A stretch of DNA of 51,177 nucleotides from Bacteroidota bacterium. Lineage in GTDB: Bacteria; Bacteroidota; Bacteroidia; Chitinophagales; Chitinophagaceae. Of the stretch, positions 27,219 through 35,795 are shown one piece after another. Each line of letters opens with the position of its first letter. Position 1 is the first letter of the stretch. The stretch lies in the NCBI GenBank assembly GCA_013285915.1, contig JABDGS010000017.1, forward strand, positions 1 through 51,177, in the 5' to 3' direction. The position numbers were made by a program, and so were the translations under genes. The notes beneath the pieces were generated by a model. It was not told where the DNA came from, searched no databases, and saw only the letters and a list, made by a program, of their open reading frames with translations.

Positions 27219-27440
27219 TTATAGGTACTTCAGCGGGTTACGCTTTGCTGAAAGTATGTATTTTTTTATATTCAGCCAAAAAGCCATTATCATGTAAATA
27301 ATTACGGGGGAACCGATGGTAAGAAAGGAGATATAAATAAACCACATTCTAATGCGGGTGGTGGCAACACCTAAGCGCTGCCCTATAGCACTGCAAACCC
27401 CAAAGGCCTGCCATTCTATAAACTGGCGTAACTTATTCAT
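27219..27440 (-). CDS. Small PspC-domain membrane protein
   Basis: A 73-residue protein that is almost entirely a PspC domain: an N-terminal FGVCSAIGQRLGVATTRIRMWF segment, then a membrane helix (about 35–57, LTIGSPVIIYMIMAFWL). PspC proteins are inner-membrane partners in the phage-shock envelope-stress response, but short solo versions in Bacteroidota are uncharacterised. It heads an apparent operon with the two AraC paralogues. Nothing else of a psp system is nearby. Confidence 0.82.
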   Translation of the reverse strand: MNKLRQFIEWQAFGVCSAIGQRLGVATTRIRMWFIYISFLTIGSPVIIYMIMAFWLNIKKYILSAKRNPLKYL

Positions 27441-27503
27441 GCTGCAATATAAAAAATACGCAAGATTAATACAAACAGTTTTTCTAAAAATTTTGTTTTA
27501 ACG

Positions 27504-27511
27504 TACCTTTG
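27504..27511 (+). promoter_or_regulatory. Candidate -7 box for aconitase gene
   Basis: TACCTTTG matches the Bacteroidota -7 consensus TAnnTTTG, 77 bp ahead of the aconitase ATG. A T-rich stretch, but no clean TTTG, lies at the -33 position. Confidence 0.4.
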
Positions 27512-27587
27512 CAGCGCTGTATTTTTATACGCTCCGCAGGATCACCAGTCTTATTTACTCATTCTTTGTTTAAATAAATTCTATTTT

Positions 27588-29864
27588 ATGGCATTTGATA
27601 TTGAAATGATTAAACGTGTTTACGCAGGGCTGCCAGCCAAAACTGAAGCAGCGCGCAAAACACTGGGAAGGTCTTTAACGCTGGCAGAAAAGATATTATT
27701 CTCCCATTTACATGCCGACCAGCCCCTTAACAATTTTGAAAGAGCTAAAACTTACGTTGACTTTGCCCCTGACCGTGTGGCCATGCAGGATGCTACCGCC
27801 CAAATGGCGTTGTTGCAGTTTATGCAGGCAGGCAGGCCAAAAGTTGCAGTGCCTTCTACGGTACACTGCGACCACCTGATACAGGCTAAAAGCGGCGCGA
27901 AAGAAGACCTTGATACCGCCCTTGCAGCTAATAAAGAAGTGTACGACTTTCTCGCATCCGTTTCAAATAAATACGGCATTGGGTTTTGGAAACCTGGTGC
28001 AGGTATTATACACCAGGTTGTTTTGGAAAACTATGCTTTTCCCGGTGGTATGATGATTGGTACTGACAGCCATACACCAAATGCGGGCGGCCTTGGTATG
28101 ATTGCTATTGGTGTTGGCGGCGCTGATGCCTGCGATGTTATGGCAGGCTTGCCCTGGGAACTTAAATGGCCCAAACTGATTGGTATTAAGCTTACCGGCA
28201 AAATGAGCGGCTGGACAAGTGCAAAAGATATTATTTTAAAAGTAGCTGGTATATTAACCGTTAAAGGTGGTACCGGCGCTATTGTTGAATATTTTGGGGA
28301 AGGTGCTGACAGCCTTAGCGCTACCGGTAAGGGCACGATCTGTAATATGGGCGCCGAAATAGGTGCAACCTGCAGCCTGTTTGCCTATGACGAAAAGATG
28401 AGCGCCTACCTTAGCAGCACCGAACGTGCCGATGTAGCTGCGCTGGCGGATGCCGTTAAAGATTACCTGCGCCCTGATGAAGATGTGTACGCCAACCCGG
28501 AGAAATATTACGACCAGCTTATAGAAGTTAACCTTGATGAACTGGAGCCTTATGTTAACGGCCCATTTACGCCAGACCTTGCATGGCCAATAAGCAAGTT
28601 TGCTGAAGCGGTTAGGGCCAACAACTGGCCAGAAAAACTTGAAGTAGCTTTGATAGGCAGCTGCACCAATTCTTCTTACGAAGACATAAGCCGTTCTGCA
28701 TCACTGGCAAAACAGGCTACGGACAAAGGATTGAAAACAAAAGCTGAATTTACAATTACACCGGGCAGCGAACAGGTGCGTTTTACAATAGAAAGAGATG
28801 GTTTTCTTAACACATTCGATAAAATGGGTGGCGTGGTACTGGCAAATGCATGCGGCCCCTGTATCGGGCAATGGGCAAGGCATATTGATGACCCCAAGCG
28901 CAAAAACTCCATCATCACATCTTTCAACCGCAACTTTGCAAAACGGAATGACGGCTTTAGCGGAACACATGCTTTTGTAGCCTCACCTGAAGTTGTTACA
29001 GCCTTTGCAATAGCTGGTGACCTTACGTTTAACCCGCTTACCGATAAACTGAAGAATGAAAAAGGCGAAGAAGTAATGCTGGATGAACCAACAGGCTTTG
29101 AATTGCCACCTGCAGGTTTTGCGGTAGATGATCCCGGCTTTCAGCCGCCTGCTGAAGATGGCAGTAAAATAACTGTATCTGTATCACCAGACAGCCAGCG
29201 GCTGCAATTGCTTGAGCCATTTTCCGCATGGGAAGGTACCGACGTAAAAGGGCTATACCTGCTTATAAAAGCCAAGGGTAAATGTACTACTGACCATATT
29301 TCAATGGCTGGCCCGTGGTTAAAATTCCGCGGCCATTTGGATAACATAAGCAACAACATGCTTATAGGTGCTGTAAACTATTTTAACGAGAAGACAGACA
29401 GCGTTAAAAATGAGCTTACAGGCGAATATGGCCCCGTACCTGCAACACAACGTGCTTACAAAGCCGCAGGCATTGGCAGTGTGGTGGTAGGTGATGAAAA
29501 CTATGGTGAAGGCAGCAGCCGCGAGCATGCAGCCATGGAACCGCGCCACCTCGGCGTACGCGCGATACTGGTAAAAAGCTTTGCGCGCATACACGAAACC
29601 AACCTGAAAAAACAGGGTATGCTGGCGCTTACATTTGCAAATAAGGAAGATTATGATAAGGTACAAGAGGACGATATTATTGATATTATCGGCCTTACTG
29701 ATTTTATACCCGGCAAGCCATTAACCATTGTGCTGCACCATAAAGATGGCGGTACCGATGCTTTTACAGCCAACCACACCTATAATGAACAGCAGATAGA
29801 GTGGTTTAAGGCAGGCGGCGCATTAAATATTATAAGAAGAAAGTTTGCGAAGTATAAAGCATAA
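27588..29864 (+). CDS. acnA: Aconitate hydratase
   Basis: A 758-residue aconitase that interconverts citrate and isocitrate in the TCA cycle. The [4Fe-4S] cluster ligands are visible as Cys359 ([10 protein letters not shown]) and Cys422/Cys425 ([10 protein letters not shown]). The swivelling domain follows, with [19 protein letters not shown] near residue 645. The length and the [22 protein letters not shown] segment fit the mitochondrial-type aconitases usual in Bacteroidota; the exact symbol (acnA versus aco) is a convention. A strong intrinsic terminator follows 28 bp after the stop. Single-gene transcript, cytosolic. Confidence 0.94.
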   Translation: MAFDIEMIKRVYAGLPAKTEAARKTLGRSLTLAEKILFSHLHADQPLNNFERAKTYVDFAPDRVAMQDATAQMALLQFMQAGRPKVAVPSTVHCDHLIQAKSGAKEDLDTALAANKEVYDFLASVSNKYGIGFWKPGAGIIHQVVLENYAFPGGMMIGTDSHTPNAGGLGMIAIGVGGADACDVMAGLPWELKWPKLIGIKLTGKMSGWTSAKDIILKVAGILTVKGGTGAIVEYFGEGADSLSATGKGTICNMGAEIGATCSLFAYDEKMSAYLSSTERADVAALADAVKDYLRPDEDVYANPEKYYDQLIEVNLDELEPYVNGPFTPDLAWPISKFAEAVRANNWPEKLEVALIGSCTNSSYEDISRSASLAKQATDKGLKTKAEFTITPGSEQVRFTIERDGFLNTFDKMGGVVLANACGPCIGQWARHIDDPKRKNSIITSFNRNFAKRNDGFSGTHAFVASPEVVTAFAIAGDLTFNPLTDKLKNEKGEEVMLDEPTGFELPPAGFAVDDPGFQPPAEDGSKITVSVSPDSQRLQLLEPFSAWEGTDVKGLYLLIKAKGKCTTDHISMAGPWLKFRGHLDNISNNMLIGAVNYFNEKTDSVKNELTGEYGPVPATQRAYKAAGIGSVVVGDENYGEGSSREHAAMEPRHLGVRAILVKSFARIHETNLKKQGMLALTFANKEDYDKVQEDDIIDIIGLTDFIPGKPLTIVLHHKDGGTDAFTANHTYNEQQIEWFKAGGALNIIRRKFAKYKA

Positions 29865-29891
29865 AACTTATAAAACTGGCTTTTAAAAGAT

Positions 29892-29920
29892 AAACCTGCT
29901 CTGTTTGGAGCAGGTTTTTT
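29892..29920 (+). terminator. Intrinsic terminator after aconitase gene
   Basis: AAACCTGCTC and GAGCAGGTTT form a 10-bp perfect stem around the loop TGTTTG, followed by a run of T. This is a textbook rho-independent terminator 28 bp past the aconitase stop codon. Confidence 0.9.
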
Positions 29921-29971
29921 GTTTGTGCACCTTGTCGTTATCGCAGTAACCTGTATTAATAAAAACCCCTG

Positions 29972-30003
29972 TTTGGAACTGATATGATTTTCGTATATTT
30001 TTG
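29972..30003 (+). promoter_or_regulatory. Bacteroidota-type promoter for methyltransferase gene
   Basis: TTTG (29972–29975), a 20-bp spacer and TATTTTTG (29996–30003) match the -33/-7 consensus of Bacteroidota primary promoters well. It lies between the aconitase terminator and the methyltransferase ATG at 30040. Confidence 0.55.
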
Positions 30004-30039
30004 GTCACGGCCGTATAACTTTAAAAACCAGCTCAAAAA

Positions 30040-30764
30040 ATGTTCAAGTCTTTTATAAGAAAAACTGCGGCGATCTTTGGTGAAAAGATTGCCGAACTGC
30101 GTTTTGAAAGGGTTACAGAAGATAAATATGATACCTACGGTGTTTCACAGGTGTTGCATAAACAATCTGTTGATGAATCTGCCGAGTTCATCAAAAAACA
30201 CATCAGTAACTGCCTGTTGTTTGGTGATAAAAGGCGCATGTACGGCTATGTGTCAAAATGCCTGGGTAGGTTTGACGGCCAGCCAGAGCTGCTTTTTTTT
30301 GAGTTTGGCGTACACACTGGTACCTCTATAAATTTTTTATCTGCAAATACCACGCAACCCTTTTACGGCTTTGATACTTTTGAAGGCATGCCAGAAGAAT
30401 GGCGTGGCTGGAATATTGAAAAAGGCCAGTTTAGTATGCAAGGCCAGTTTCCAAAAGTTAACAGCAATGTTACGCTTATAAAAGGCCTGATACAGGATAC
30501 ACTTCCCCTTTTCCTGGAGCAAAACCCGGGTAAAAAAATTGCTTTTATCCATATTGATACAGATATATATTCTGCTGCCAAGGTTATTTTGCAGCTTTGT
30601 AAAAGCAGGCTGGTTAAAACAGCCTTGTGCTGTTTGATGAGCTGCACTCGTATACTTCATGGAAAGACCATGAATTGAAAGCGCTGCAGGAGGAATTACC
30701 TGAAGGTTCGTATAACTATATTGCATTTTCAGACAGGAAGCAGGGGCTTATTGAGATAATTTAA
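30040..30764 (+). pseudogene. TylF/MycF-like class I methyltransferase, frameshifted
   Basis: The reading frame from ATG 30040 encodes a SAM-dependent methyltransferase of the macrocin O-methyltransferase (TylF/MycF) type: FFEFGVHTGTSINFLS (SAM-binding loop), YGFDTFEGMPEEWRGW and FIHIDTDIYSAAK (metal/catalytic acidic residues). After SRLVK the frame runs into a short meaningless tail ending at 30678. In the next frame the sequence continues LFDELHSYTSWKDHELK through QGLIEII to a stop at 30764, as expected for the family. The break is at the four-A run near 30616; one extra A would restore a 241-residue protein. It may be a real mutation, programmed slippage or a sequencing error. The stop at 30764 sits 2 bp from the convergent gene's stop. 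Confidence 0.8.
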
Positions 30765-30766
30765 AC

Positions 30767-32080
30767 TTATCCTGCTGTTGGCCGAAAGCTATTTACAGTA
30801 GTTGTGTTTGCAGCTTCGCCGGCACCACGTTTCCCAAATAGAAACAAGAAGCCTGCCAGCAGCATTAAGCCTTCGCCCCACTCCCTTCCATGGTGTATAT
30901 ATGGATGATCATGGTTTAACGATAGCCCGATAAGTAAAAGCACTATAGAAGAAAAATTCCCTCTCGATATTATCATAAATGCACCAAACAGCCAAAGAAC
31001 ATAGTTGTAAGGGCCGCGCGGCGCCGGGGTACAAATTTCACTCAAAATATACATTACAAACAATAGGAAAACAAACTTATCAGCGCCGATAGCCTTGTTT
31101 TTTACTTTGAGAAAAAAGGTGACGATCGCAGAAGCCGCGAATGCAATACCGGAAAATATAAGGGTATTTGTTATTAAGATATTTTTCTCTAAAAGGTATG
31201 TTTGCAAAGGTTTAAGCAGCCCGCCTGCCCTGCCGATATTTTCCATTTGTTTGTTTATGTCACTAATAATCCAGCCCCGGCTTTGCGCAGTTGTACATGG
31301 TGGAAAGTACGTTTCAGGCCGTTTAAATTCAATTTCGGGGTGTGTAACAGCAGGCATTTCTAACGAGGATAAGCGCATGGCGCGTAAATACTCAAACCAG
31401 TAAGGCACGGTGCCAGTAACAACAGTTAACAATGCTAAAAATGCAGCGGCACATAACAGGCCGTACAACGCTTTTTTATTGTACCATATAAGTACAATAA
31501 AAACTGATGGAAAAAAAAGCGGCCTGCAGGCTATTGCAAAAGCAAGTGTTACACCAAACAAAAATTCTTTTTGTCGCGCTTTTAAAGCATACAGTAAAAA
31601 GAATAAAAACGCATACAGTATATGTATTTGCCCTGCATAAATATGAATGGCCCAATACCGCGAGCAAACAAAAAAAATAATAAAACTAAAGCATTGTAAA
31701 TATCTTCTGCCGGGGTTATTTGTAAAAGCAATGGTTAGTATACCACATGCAACGAACAGCAGGAATTGCCCCACAAGCCATATTTCCTTGATGCTGCAGG
31801 TTGAAAAATGCGGTAACGAATAATTTAGCAAAATAACAAACGGTGTTATAGTGCAACCATTCAAATTTTTTAAACTGTCAACAGGTAAGTTTGCTTCTAT
31901 CTCAAAATAGGCTGGCTGTTTGTGTGCCAAAGCGGTTGCTGAAGTAACCCGTGGCCCAAGATCGCTGAACATAAGGTCCTGCAATTGGTTATGGGCATTA
32001 ACATAACTTAAAAAAACTGCCACAACAACAAGGCAATATGGCAGAACAGGCTTTTTTAAAAAGGCAGTTAAAGGTTTCAT
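30767..32080 (-). CDS. Polytopic membrane protein, GT87/DUF2029-like glycosyltransferase
   Basis: A 437-residue integral membrane protein with about ten predicted helices. It has the look of the GT-C glycosyltransferase class, family GT87 (DUF2029): an early acidic loop (MFSDLGPRV), repeated hydrophobic helices, and a basic/proline segment LAFAIACRPLFFPSVFIVLIWY typical of such polyprenol-phosphate-dependent mannosyl/arabinosyl transferases. Catalytic residues cannot be fixed by eye, so the family call is moderate. It would act at the inner membrane on a lipid-linked sugar donor. Convergent with the frameshifted methyltransferase. Confidence 0.6.
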   Translation of the reverse strand: MKPLTAFLKKPVLPYCLVVVAVFLSYVNAHNQLQDLMFSDLGPRVTSATALAHKQPAYFEIEANLPVDSLKNLNGCTITPFVILLNYSLPHFSTCSIKEIWLVGQFLLFVACGILTIAFTNNPGRRYLQCFSFIIFFVCSRYWAIHIYAGQIHILYAFLFFLLYALKARQKEFLFGVTLAFAIACRPLFFPSVFIVLIWYNKKALYGLLCAAAFLALLTVVTGTVPYWFEYLRAMRLSSLEMPAVTHPEIEFKRPETYFPPCTTAQSRGWIISDINKQMENIGRAGGLLKPLQTYLLEKNILITNTLIFSGIAFAASAIVTFFLKVKNKAIGADKFVFLLFVMYILSEICTPAPRGPYNYVLWLFGAFMIISRGNFSSIVLLLIGLSLNHDHPYIHHGREWGEGLMLLAGFLFLFGKRGAGEAANTTTVNSFRPTAG

Positions 32081-32229
32081 AGCTATATTAACGGGGCGGT
32101 TTTTATATAAATACTAAACAGCAATTTATATAAACTCCCCCACCCTGTTACTTAAAATAGCATTTATATTTTATGCCTGGGCCATAACCTGGCTAAAAAA
32201 GCTGCCTGTATTTGTGCCGCACGTTACTT

Positions 32230-32727
32230 TTACTCGTGCTTATAGGTAATTGCTTCATAATCAAAAGTAATTTCTTCCCGCCTGCCATTATTTTCACTGT
32301 TACTACCTTTATAGTTAAGATTTATTTTAGTTATCAGCACCTTTCTAAGCGTAAAAACCATCATCGGTTTACCGTTAATATCCGCACCGGCTTTAAAAAC
32401 TTCCAGCACCAGGCTGCTGATAGGCTTTTTTGAAACGAACGCGTTATTAAGCAATTCACCCGAGTTATTCATGCTTTTAACAACGGTTAAAACCCCCATT
32501 TTCCTCCTGCCGTCTGCAACCTCGCTGGTGCTGTGTTGCTGGTTATTTACCACATCAGTGGCATTGTGCTCAAATGAAAATTTAAAAACTTCAATATAAC
32601 CGGGTTTATTGTTTTTTAACCCTTCATCGTTAACATTGCCTTCGTCTAACTTAATGTAAGCTTTTGGCTGGGCAAACAGGGTAACTGCACACCCTGAAAA
32701 TAGTAAAGCAATCAATAGCTTTTTCAT
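32230..32727 (-). CDS. Exported Hcp-like (T6SS tube protein family) protein
   Basis: A 165-residue protein with a clear signal peptide (MKKLLIALLFSGCAVTLFAQ) followed by an Hcp/TssD-like beta-barrel domain: AYIKLDEGNVNDEG, IEVFKFSFEHNAT, LTVVKSMNNSGELLNNAF, LEVFKAG, FTLRKVLITKINLNYKG and EEITFDYEAITYKH follow the order of Hcp motifs. Real T6SS Hcp is cytosolic and has no signal peptide, and no other T6SS gene is near. By known family precedent such solo, exported Hcp-like proteins occur in many non-T6SS bacteria, function unknown. The start ATG 32727 is chosen because it begins the signal peptide. Divergent from the chitinase gene. Confidence 0.75.
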   Translation of the reverse strand: MKKLLIALLFSGCAVTLFAQPKAYIKLDEGNVNDEGLKNNKPGYIEVFKFSFEHNATDVVNNQQHSTSEVADGRRKMGVLTVVKSMNNSGELLNNAFVSKKPISSLVLEVFKAGADINGKPMMVFTLRKVLITKINLNYKGSNSENNGRREEITFDYEAITYKHE

Positions 32728-32778
32728 ATATGGCGTTTTAAGCAAGCTAACCTGGTTTTACATTAACAAATGCATCAT

Positions 32779-32811
32779 TTAACAACTGGTAAAAAAAATA
32801 CAGTTTGTTAA
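32779..32811. promoter_or_regulatory. Inverted repeat in the Hcp-like/chitinase divergent region
   Basis: TTAACAACTG (32779–32788) and CAGTTTGTTAA (32801–32811) form an imperfect inverted repeat with one extra base, in the 261-bp region between the divergent Hcp-like and chitinase genes. Could be a shared operator or a hairpin in the leader. Confidence 0.3.
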
Positions 32812-32917
32812 GTTGCCAGCGATATTTTGTTTAATATTTGGCAAAACGCATGGTAAAATTACCCCGCAGCCCAAACACAGCACTAATCTTTTGAAGCAGG
32901 TCTATTGGCGTAAGGCA

Positions 32918-32925
32918 TAACTTTG
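32918..32925 (+). promoter_or_regulatory. Candidate -7 box for chitinase gene
   Basis: TAACTTTG matches TAnnTTTG, 63 bp ahead of the chitinase ATG. A TTTG lies 24 bp upstream, longer than the usual spacing of about 19–21 bp. Confidence 0.35.
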
Positions 32926-32988
32926 CATGGCTTTACATTAAAGCATTTAACAGTTTTAAGCTACAAACAGTAAATCTTTCTTTTGGTA

Positions 32989-34086
32989 ATGAAAAAACTA
33001 ATACCAGCATTTTTTCTGCTTTCATTTTCCAGTAACGCGTTTACTCAGCAATCATCCAGTGCAAACAATATAACCGTTATAGCCTATTACGCCGGCGACT
33101 CAGCCCATATTGATGCCTATCCCATTGAAAAGCTTACACATATAATTTACAGCTTCACCCATTTAAAGGGTAATGAAATAAGTGTGCATAATAAAAGGGA
33201 CAGCGCTACCATAAAGCATCTTGTATCACTTAAAAAAAGAAACCCATCGCTTAAAATTATTTTATCAATGGGTGGCTGGGGTGGTTGCGGGCCTTGCTCA
33301 GAGGTTTTTTCTACTGATGAAGGCAGGAAACAATTTGCTGCATCTGTTTTACATACATCACAATATTTTGGTACGGATGGCATTGACCTGGACTGGGAAT
33401 ATCCCGCCATCCCAGGCTTTCCCGGGCACCGTTTTGTGCCGGAGGATAAACAGAATTTTACGGCATTATTACAGGCACTAAGAGATGCATTGGGCACTAA
33501 ATACGAAATAAGTTTTGCCGCAGGTGGGTTTACCAGTTACCTGCAGCAATCAATTGAGTGGGATAAGATTGTGCCCCTGGTTGATAAGGTTAATTTGATG
33601 ACCTACGACCTTGTACATGGCTTTAGCAAAGTAACAGGCCACCATACTCCTTTGTATTCAACGCCGCAGCAAGTGGAGTCAGTTGACCATGCAGTTAGGT
33701 ATCTTGATTCTATTCATTTCCCGGTAAACAAACTTGTTATCGGCGCTGCATTTTATGCAAGAATATTTGATGTGGATGTTGATGCCAACAAAGGCTTATA
33801 CCAACCGGGTAAATTTGACCATGGCGTTGACTACAACCACTTCAACAAAGATTCATTGGAAAAGCTCGGTTTTGTTTTTTACTGGGACGATATAGCCAAA
33901 GCGCCTTATGGCTACAACAAAGCATTAAAGCAGGTAATAACGTTTGATGACAAACGCTCACTCGCCTTAAAAACAAAATATGCTATTCACCATCATTTAA
34001 ATGGTATCATGTTTTGGGAATTGGGTAATGATGTTACAAGCAATGGTTTATTGGATGCGATTTATGAAGCGAAGGGCCACCACTAA
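32989..34086 (+). CDS. Secreted GH18 chitinase
   Basis: A 365-residue glycoside hydrolase family 18 enzyme that cleaves beta-1,4-linked N-acetylglucosamine polymers. A signal peptide (MKKLIPAFFLLSFSSNAF, cleaved near TQQ) precedes a TIM barrel. The substrate-assisted catalytic motif DGIDLDWEYP is complete, with Asp130, Asp133, Asp135 and acid Glu137. SLKIILSMGGWGG (the SxGG strand), VNLMTYD and the C-terminal GIMFWELGND are the other conserved barrel strands. There is no chitin-binding or T9SS sorting domain, so it is probably periplasmic or released by another route. The start is ATG 32989 rather than a TTG two codons earlier. Confidence 0.93.
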   Translation: MKKLIPAFFLLSFSSNAFTQQSSSANNITVIAYYAGDSAHIDAYPIEKLTHIIYSFTHLKGNEISVHNKRDSATIKHLVSLKKRNPSLKIILSMGGWGGCGPCSEVFSTDEGRKQFAASVLHTSQYFGTDGIDLDWEYPAIPGFPGHRFVPEDKQNFTALLQALRDALGTKYEISFAAGGFTSYLQQSIEWDKIVPLVDKVNLMTYDLVHGFSKVTGHHTPLYSTPQQVESVDHAVRYLDSIHFPVNKLVIGAAFYARIFDVDVDANKGLYQPGKFDHGVDYNHFNKDSLEKLGFVFYWDDIAKAPYGYNKALKQVITFDDKRSLALKTKYAIHHHLNGIMFWELGNDVTSNGLLDAIYEAKGHH

Positions 34087-34133
34087 CCACGATTTTAGCC
34101 TGATTTTTCTGACTCACCCGATTTAAATAAAAG

Positions 34134-34163
34134 AAAAGCCACGTTATCACCATGGCTTTTTTT
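34134..34163. terminator. Intrinsic terminator after chitinase gene, possibly bidirectional
   Basis: AAAAGCCA (34134–34141) pairs with TGGCTTTT (34153–34160), followed by further T. It lies 48 bp past the chitinase stop and just beyond the stop of the convergent DUF5009 gene (34221), with A-rich sequence on the other side, so it may serve both. Confidence 0.7.
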
Positions 34164-34220
34164 ATGTGCTATAGCACATTTATCAGCAGGTTTATAAACT
34201 TCTCCTTAGGGGATGGGGGG

Positions 34221-35393
34221 TTATACCCGTATATAAATCTTCTTCCTGTCTAAAAAATATACAATCAGCCAGTAAAAAAGTATAAGGGTTATAGCGTAGG
34301 TTAACGATGCGTTGCGTTCGTCGCTAAAAATAGGTTGGCAAATGTTTGTATAAAACCACCCGAAAGGCGATGTATGCCGCATAACGCCTGCGCTGTTAAC
34401 CCCGTTGTTTATTCTTATCAGCCCCAGCACACGCGGCAAAAAGCCACTCAGGAAAAAGATAAACAGCGGGTTTTTTCCAAATACATCAAAAAACTTGCTC
34501 CAGGCGCCCCGTGCATTTTTAAACTCAATAAAATAAATAGCAGCTCCCAGGGTAAGCATGGCAAGGCCTGTGGTGTAAATTACATAGCTGCTTGTCCATA
34601 TTTTTTTGTTGATTGGGAAGGCCAGGTCCCAGCAAAAGCCAATAAATACCAGCACCACAGCCACAGCAAACAAATTACTCAGCATTTCAAAGGTTTTACC
34701 TTTTTGCTGAATATAGCGGCCCACAAAATAGCCGCCTATTACCTGCACAATAGCGCTAAGGTTGCTTGTTATTCCTTCAGGGTCAAAGGCTACACCTTCG
34801 CCATGGTACATGTGCGGTTCGTGCAAAATGGCTTTATCTACCCCAATACCAAAATAACCTGAAAGGGTATATTGTTCACCCGGTGTACCCAGCCACCAGC
34901 ACAACAACCAATATAGCAGCAAAATAATAATGCTTATTATATAAACATTTTTGGCCTTAAAAAAGTAAACAATAAGCGATGCAAAAAAGTAACATATCGC
35001 TATACGCTGCAACACTCCTAATATTCTTACCCCATGCACAACGCCGCCATCATCCGTCCACTCCCATGGCCTGAAAACCAGTTTATCATGTTGCCACATT
35101 AAAAAGGGGCACCAGTTAAGAAAAAAGCCTATCAAAAAAATAAGCAATGTTCTTCTTACTACTTTACTTAAAAATGCATTGGCACCACCCTGGTGCAGGC
35201 GGGGCATAACAAAAGCCATAGCATTGCCTACCGCAAATAAAAAGAAAGGAAACACCAGGTCAGTGGGTGTACAACCGTGCCATGGTGCATGGTCAAGCGG
35301 GGTGTAAGTTGGCCCTGCCTGGTTATTAACCAATATCATTAATGCAACGGTTGCACCACGAAAAACGTCAAGCGAGTAATATCTTTCTTTCAT
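34221..35393 (-). CDS. DUF5009/heparan-alpha-glucosaminide N-acetyltransferase-like membrane protein
   Basis: A 390-residue multi-spanning protein of the HGSNAT/NagX group (COG4299). The N-terminal signature YYSLDVFRGATVALMILVNN and WHGCTPTDLVFPFFLFAVGNAM is strong, and GFLPRVLGLIRI is found near the end. About ten helices are predicted. In mammals the family acetylates glucosamine ends of heparan sulfate across the lysosomal membrane; in bacteria it is thought to modify amino sugars, with the proof limited. Its neighbour, a chitinase, also handles amino-sugar polymers, which is suggestive only. Transcribed away from the EPS cluster. Confidence 0.85.
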   Translation of the reverse strand: MKERYYSLDVFRGATVALMILVNNQAGPTYTPLDHAPWHGCTPTDLVFPFFLFAVGNAMAFVMPRLHQGGANAFLSKVVRRTLLIFLIGFFLNWCPFLMWQHDKLVFRPWEWTDDGGVVHGVRILGVLQRIAICYFFASLIVYFFKAKNVYIISIIILLLYWLLCWWLGTPGEQYTLSGYFGIGVDKAILHEPHMYHGEGVAFDPEGITSNLSAIVQVIGGYFVGRYIQQKGKTFEMLSNLFAVAVVLVFIGFCWDLAFPINKKIWTSSYVIYTTGLAMLTLGAAIYFIEFKNARGAWSKFFDVFGKNPLFIFFLSGFLPRVLGLIRINNGVNSAGVMRHTSPFGWFYTNICQPIFSDERNASLTYAITLILFYWLIVYFLDRKKIYIRV

Positions 35394-35540
35394 ATTACGT
35401 TTGAAAGGTGGTGAAATACTAAAAGTACTAAATTAACGTAAATAACAACGGATGCAGAGCAAAGGCAACCGCAGCACGTTTATACATGTTCTATTTAACC
35501 AAAGGTTGCTAAACAAGTATTTAACACATATCAAAATACC

Positions 35541-35548
35541 TATATTTG
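35541..35548 (+). promoter_or_regulatory. Candidate -7 box for the EPS cluster
   Basis: TATATTTG fits TAnnTTTG. It would put the transcript start near 35555 and leave a roughly 240-nt untranslated leader before the first EPS gene. No TTTG at -33 is seen. The rest of the 402-bp gap (35394–35795) holds the hairpin listed next and nothing else I can support. Confidence 0.45.
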
Positions 35549-35681
35549 CCCCTTAGGGCAATATTATTAAGGATTTGTGAAGATGCCCGGGCAGGTTAAA
35601 ATAACATGCTGGCTTAGTGATATTTGCAGCCCGTAGTAAAATACTGGAACGACAACTTTGAGCAATTTTGATAAATAATCA

Positions 35682-35721
35682 GCACCGGTTCAAAAAAAAT
35701 ATTGAAGCCGGTGCATTTTTT
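35682..35721 (+). terminator. Terminator-like hairpin in EPS leader (attenuator candidate)
   Basis: GCACCGGTTCAA (35682–35693) pairs, with one bulged base, with TTGAAGCCGGTGC (35702–35714) and is followed by A and six T (35716–35721). It is 75 nt ahead of the SLBB protein ATG. The upstream neighbour runs the other way and the previous plus-strand gene has its own terminator, so the hairpin more likely regulates read-through into the EPS genes than ends another transcript. Confidence 0.6.
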
Positions 35722-35795
35722 AAAGTATGTGTGCCAGGTGGCGGAGCTTTACTTAATTACCTGGTAAACGCTGTTTTTACTTTTAACTGTAATAC

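Noticed and set aside
32230-32727. Evidence for a type VI secretion system
   Set aside because: Only one Hcp-like gene is present, it has a Sec signal, and no sheath, baseplate or ClpV genes are in the window.
35583-35636. 17-residue leader peptide in the EPS untranslated region
   Set aside because: The frame is short, has no regulatory codon run and does not overlap the hairpin in a way that suggests ribosome-mediated attenuation.
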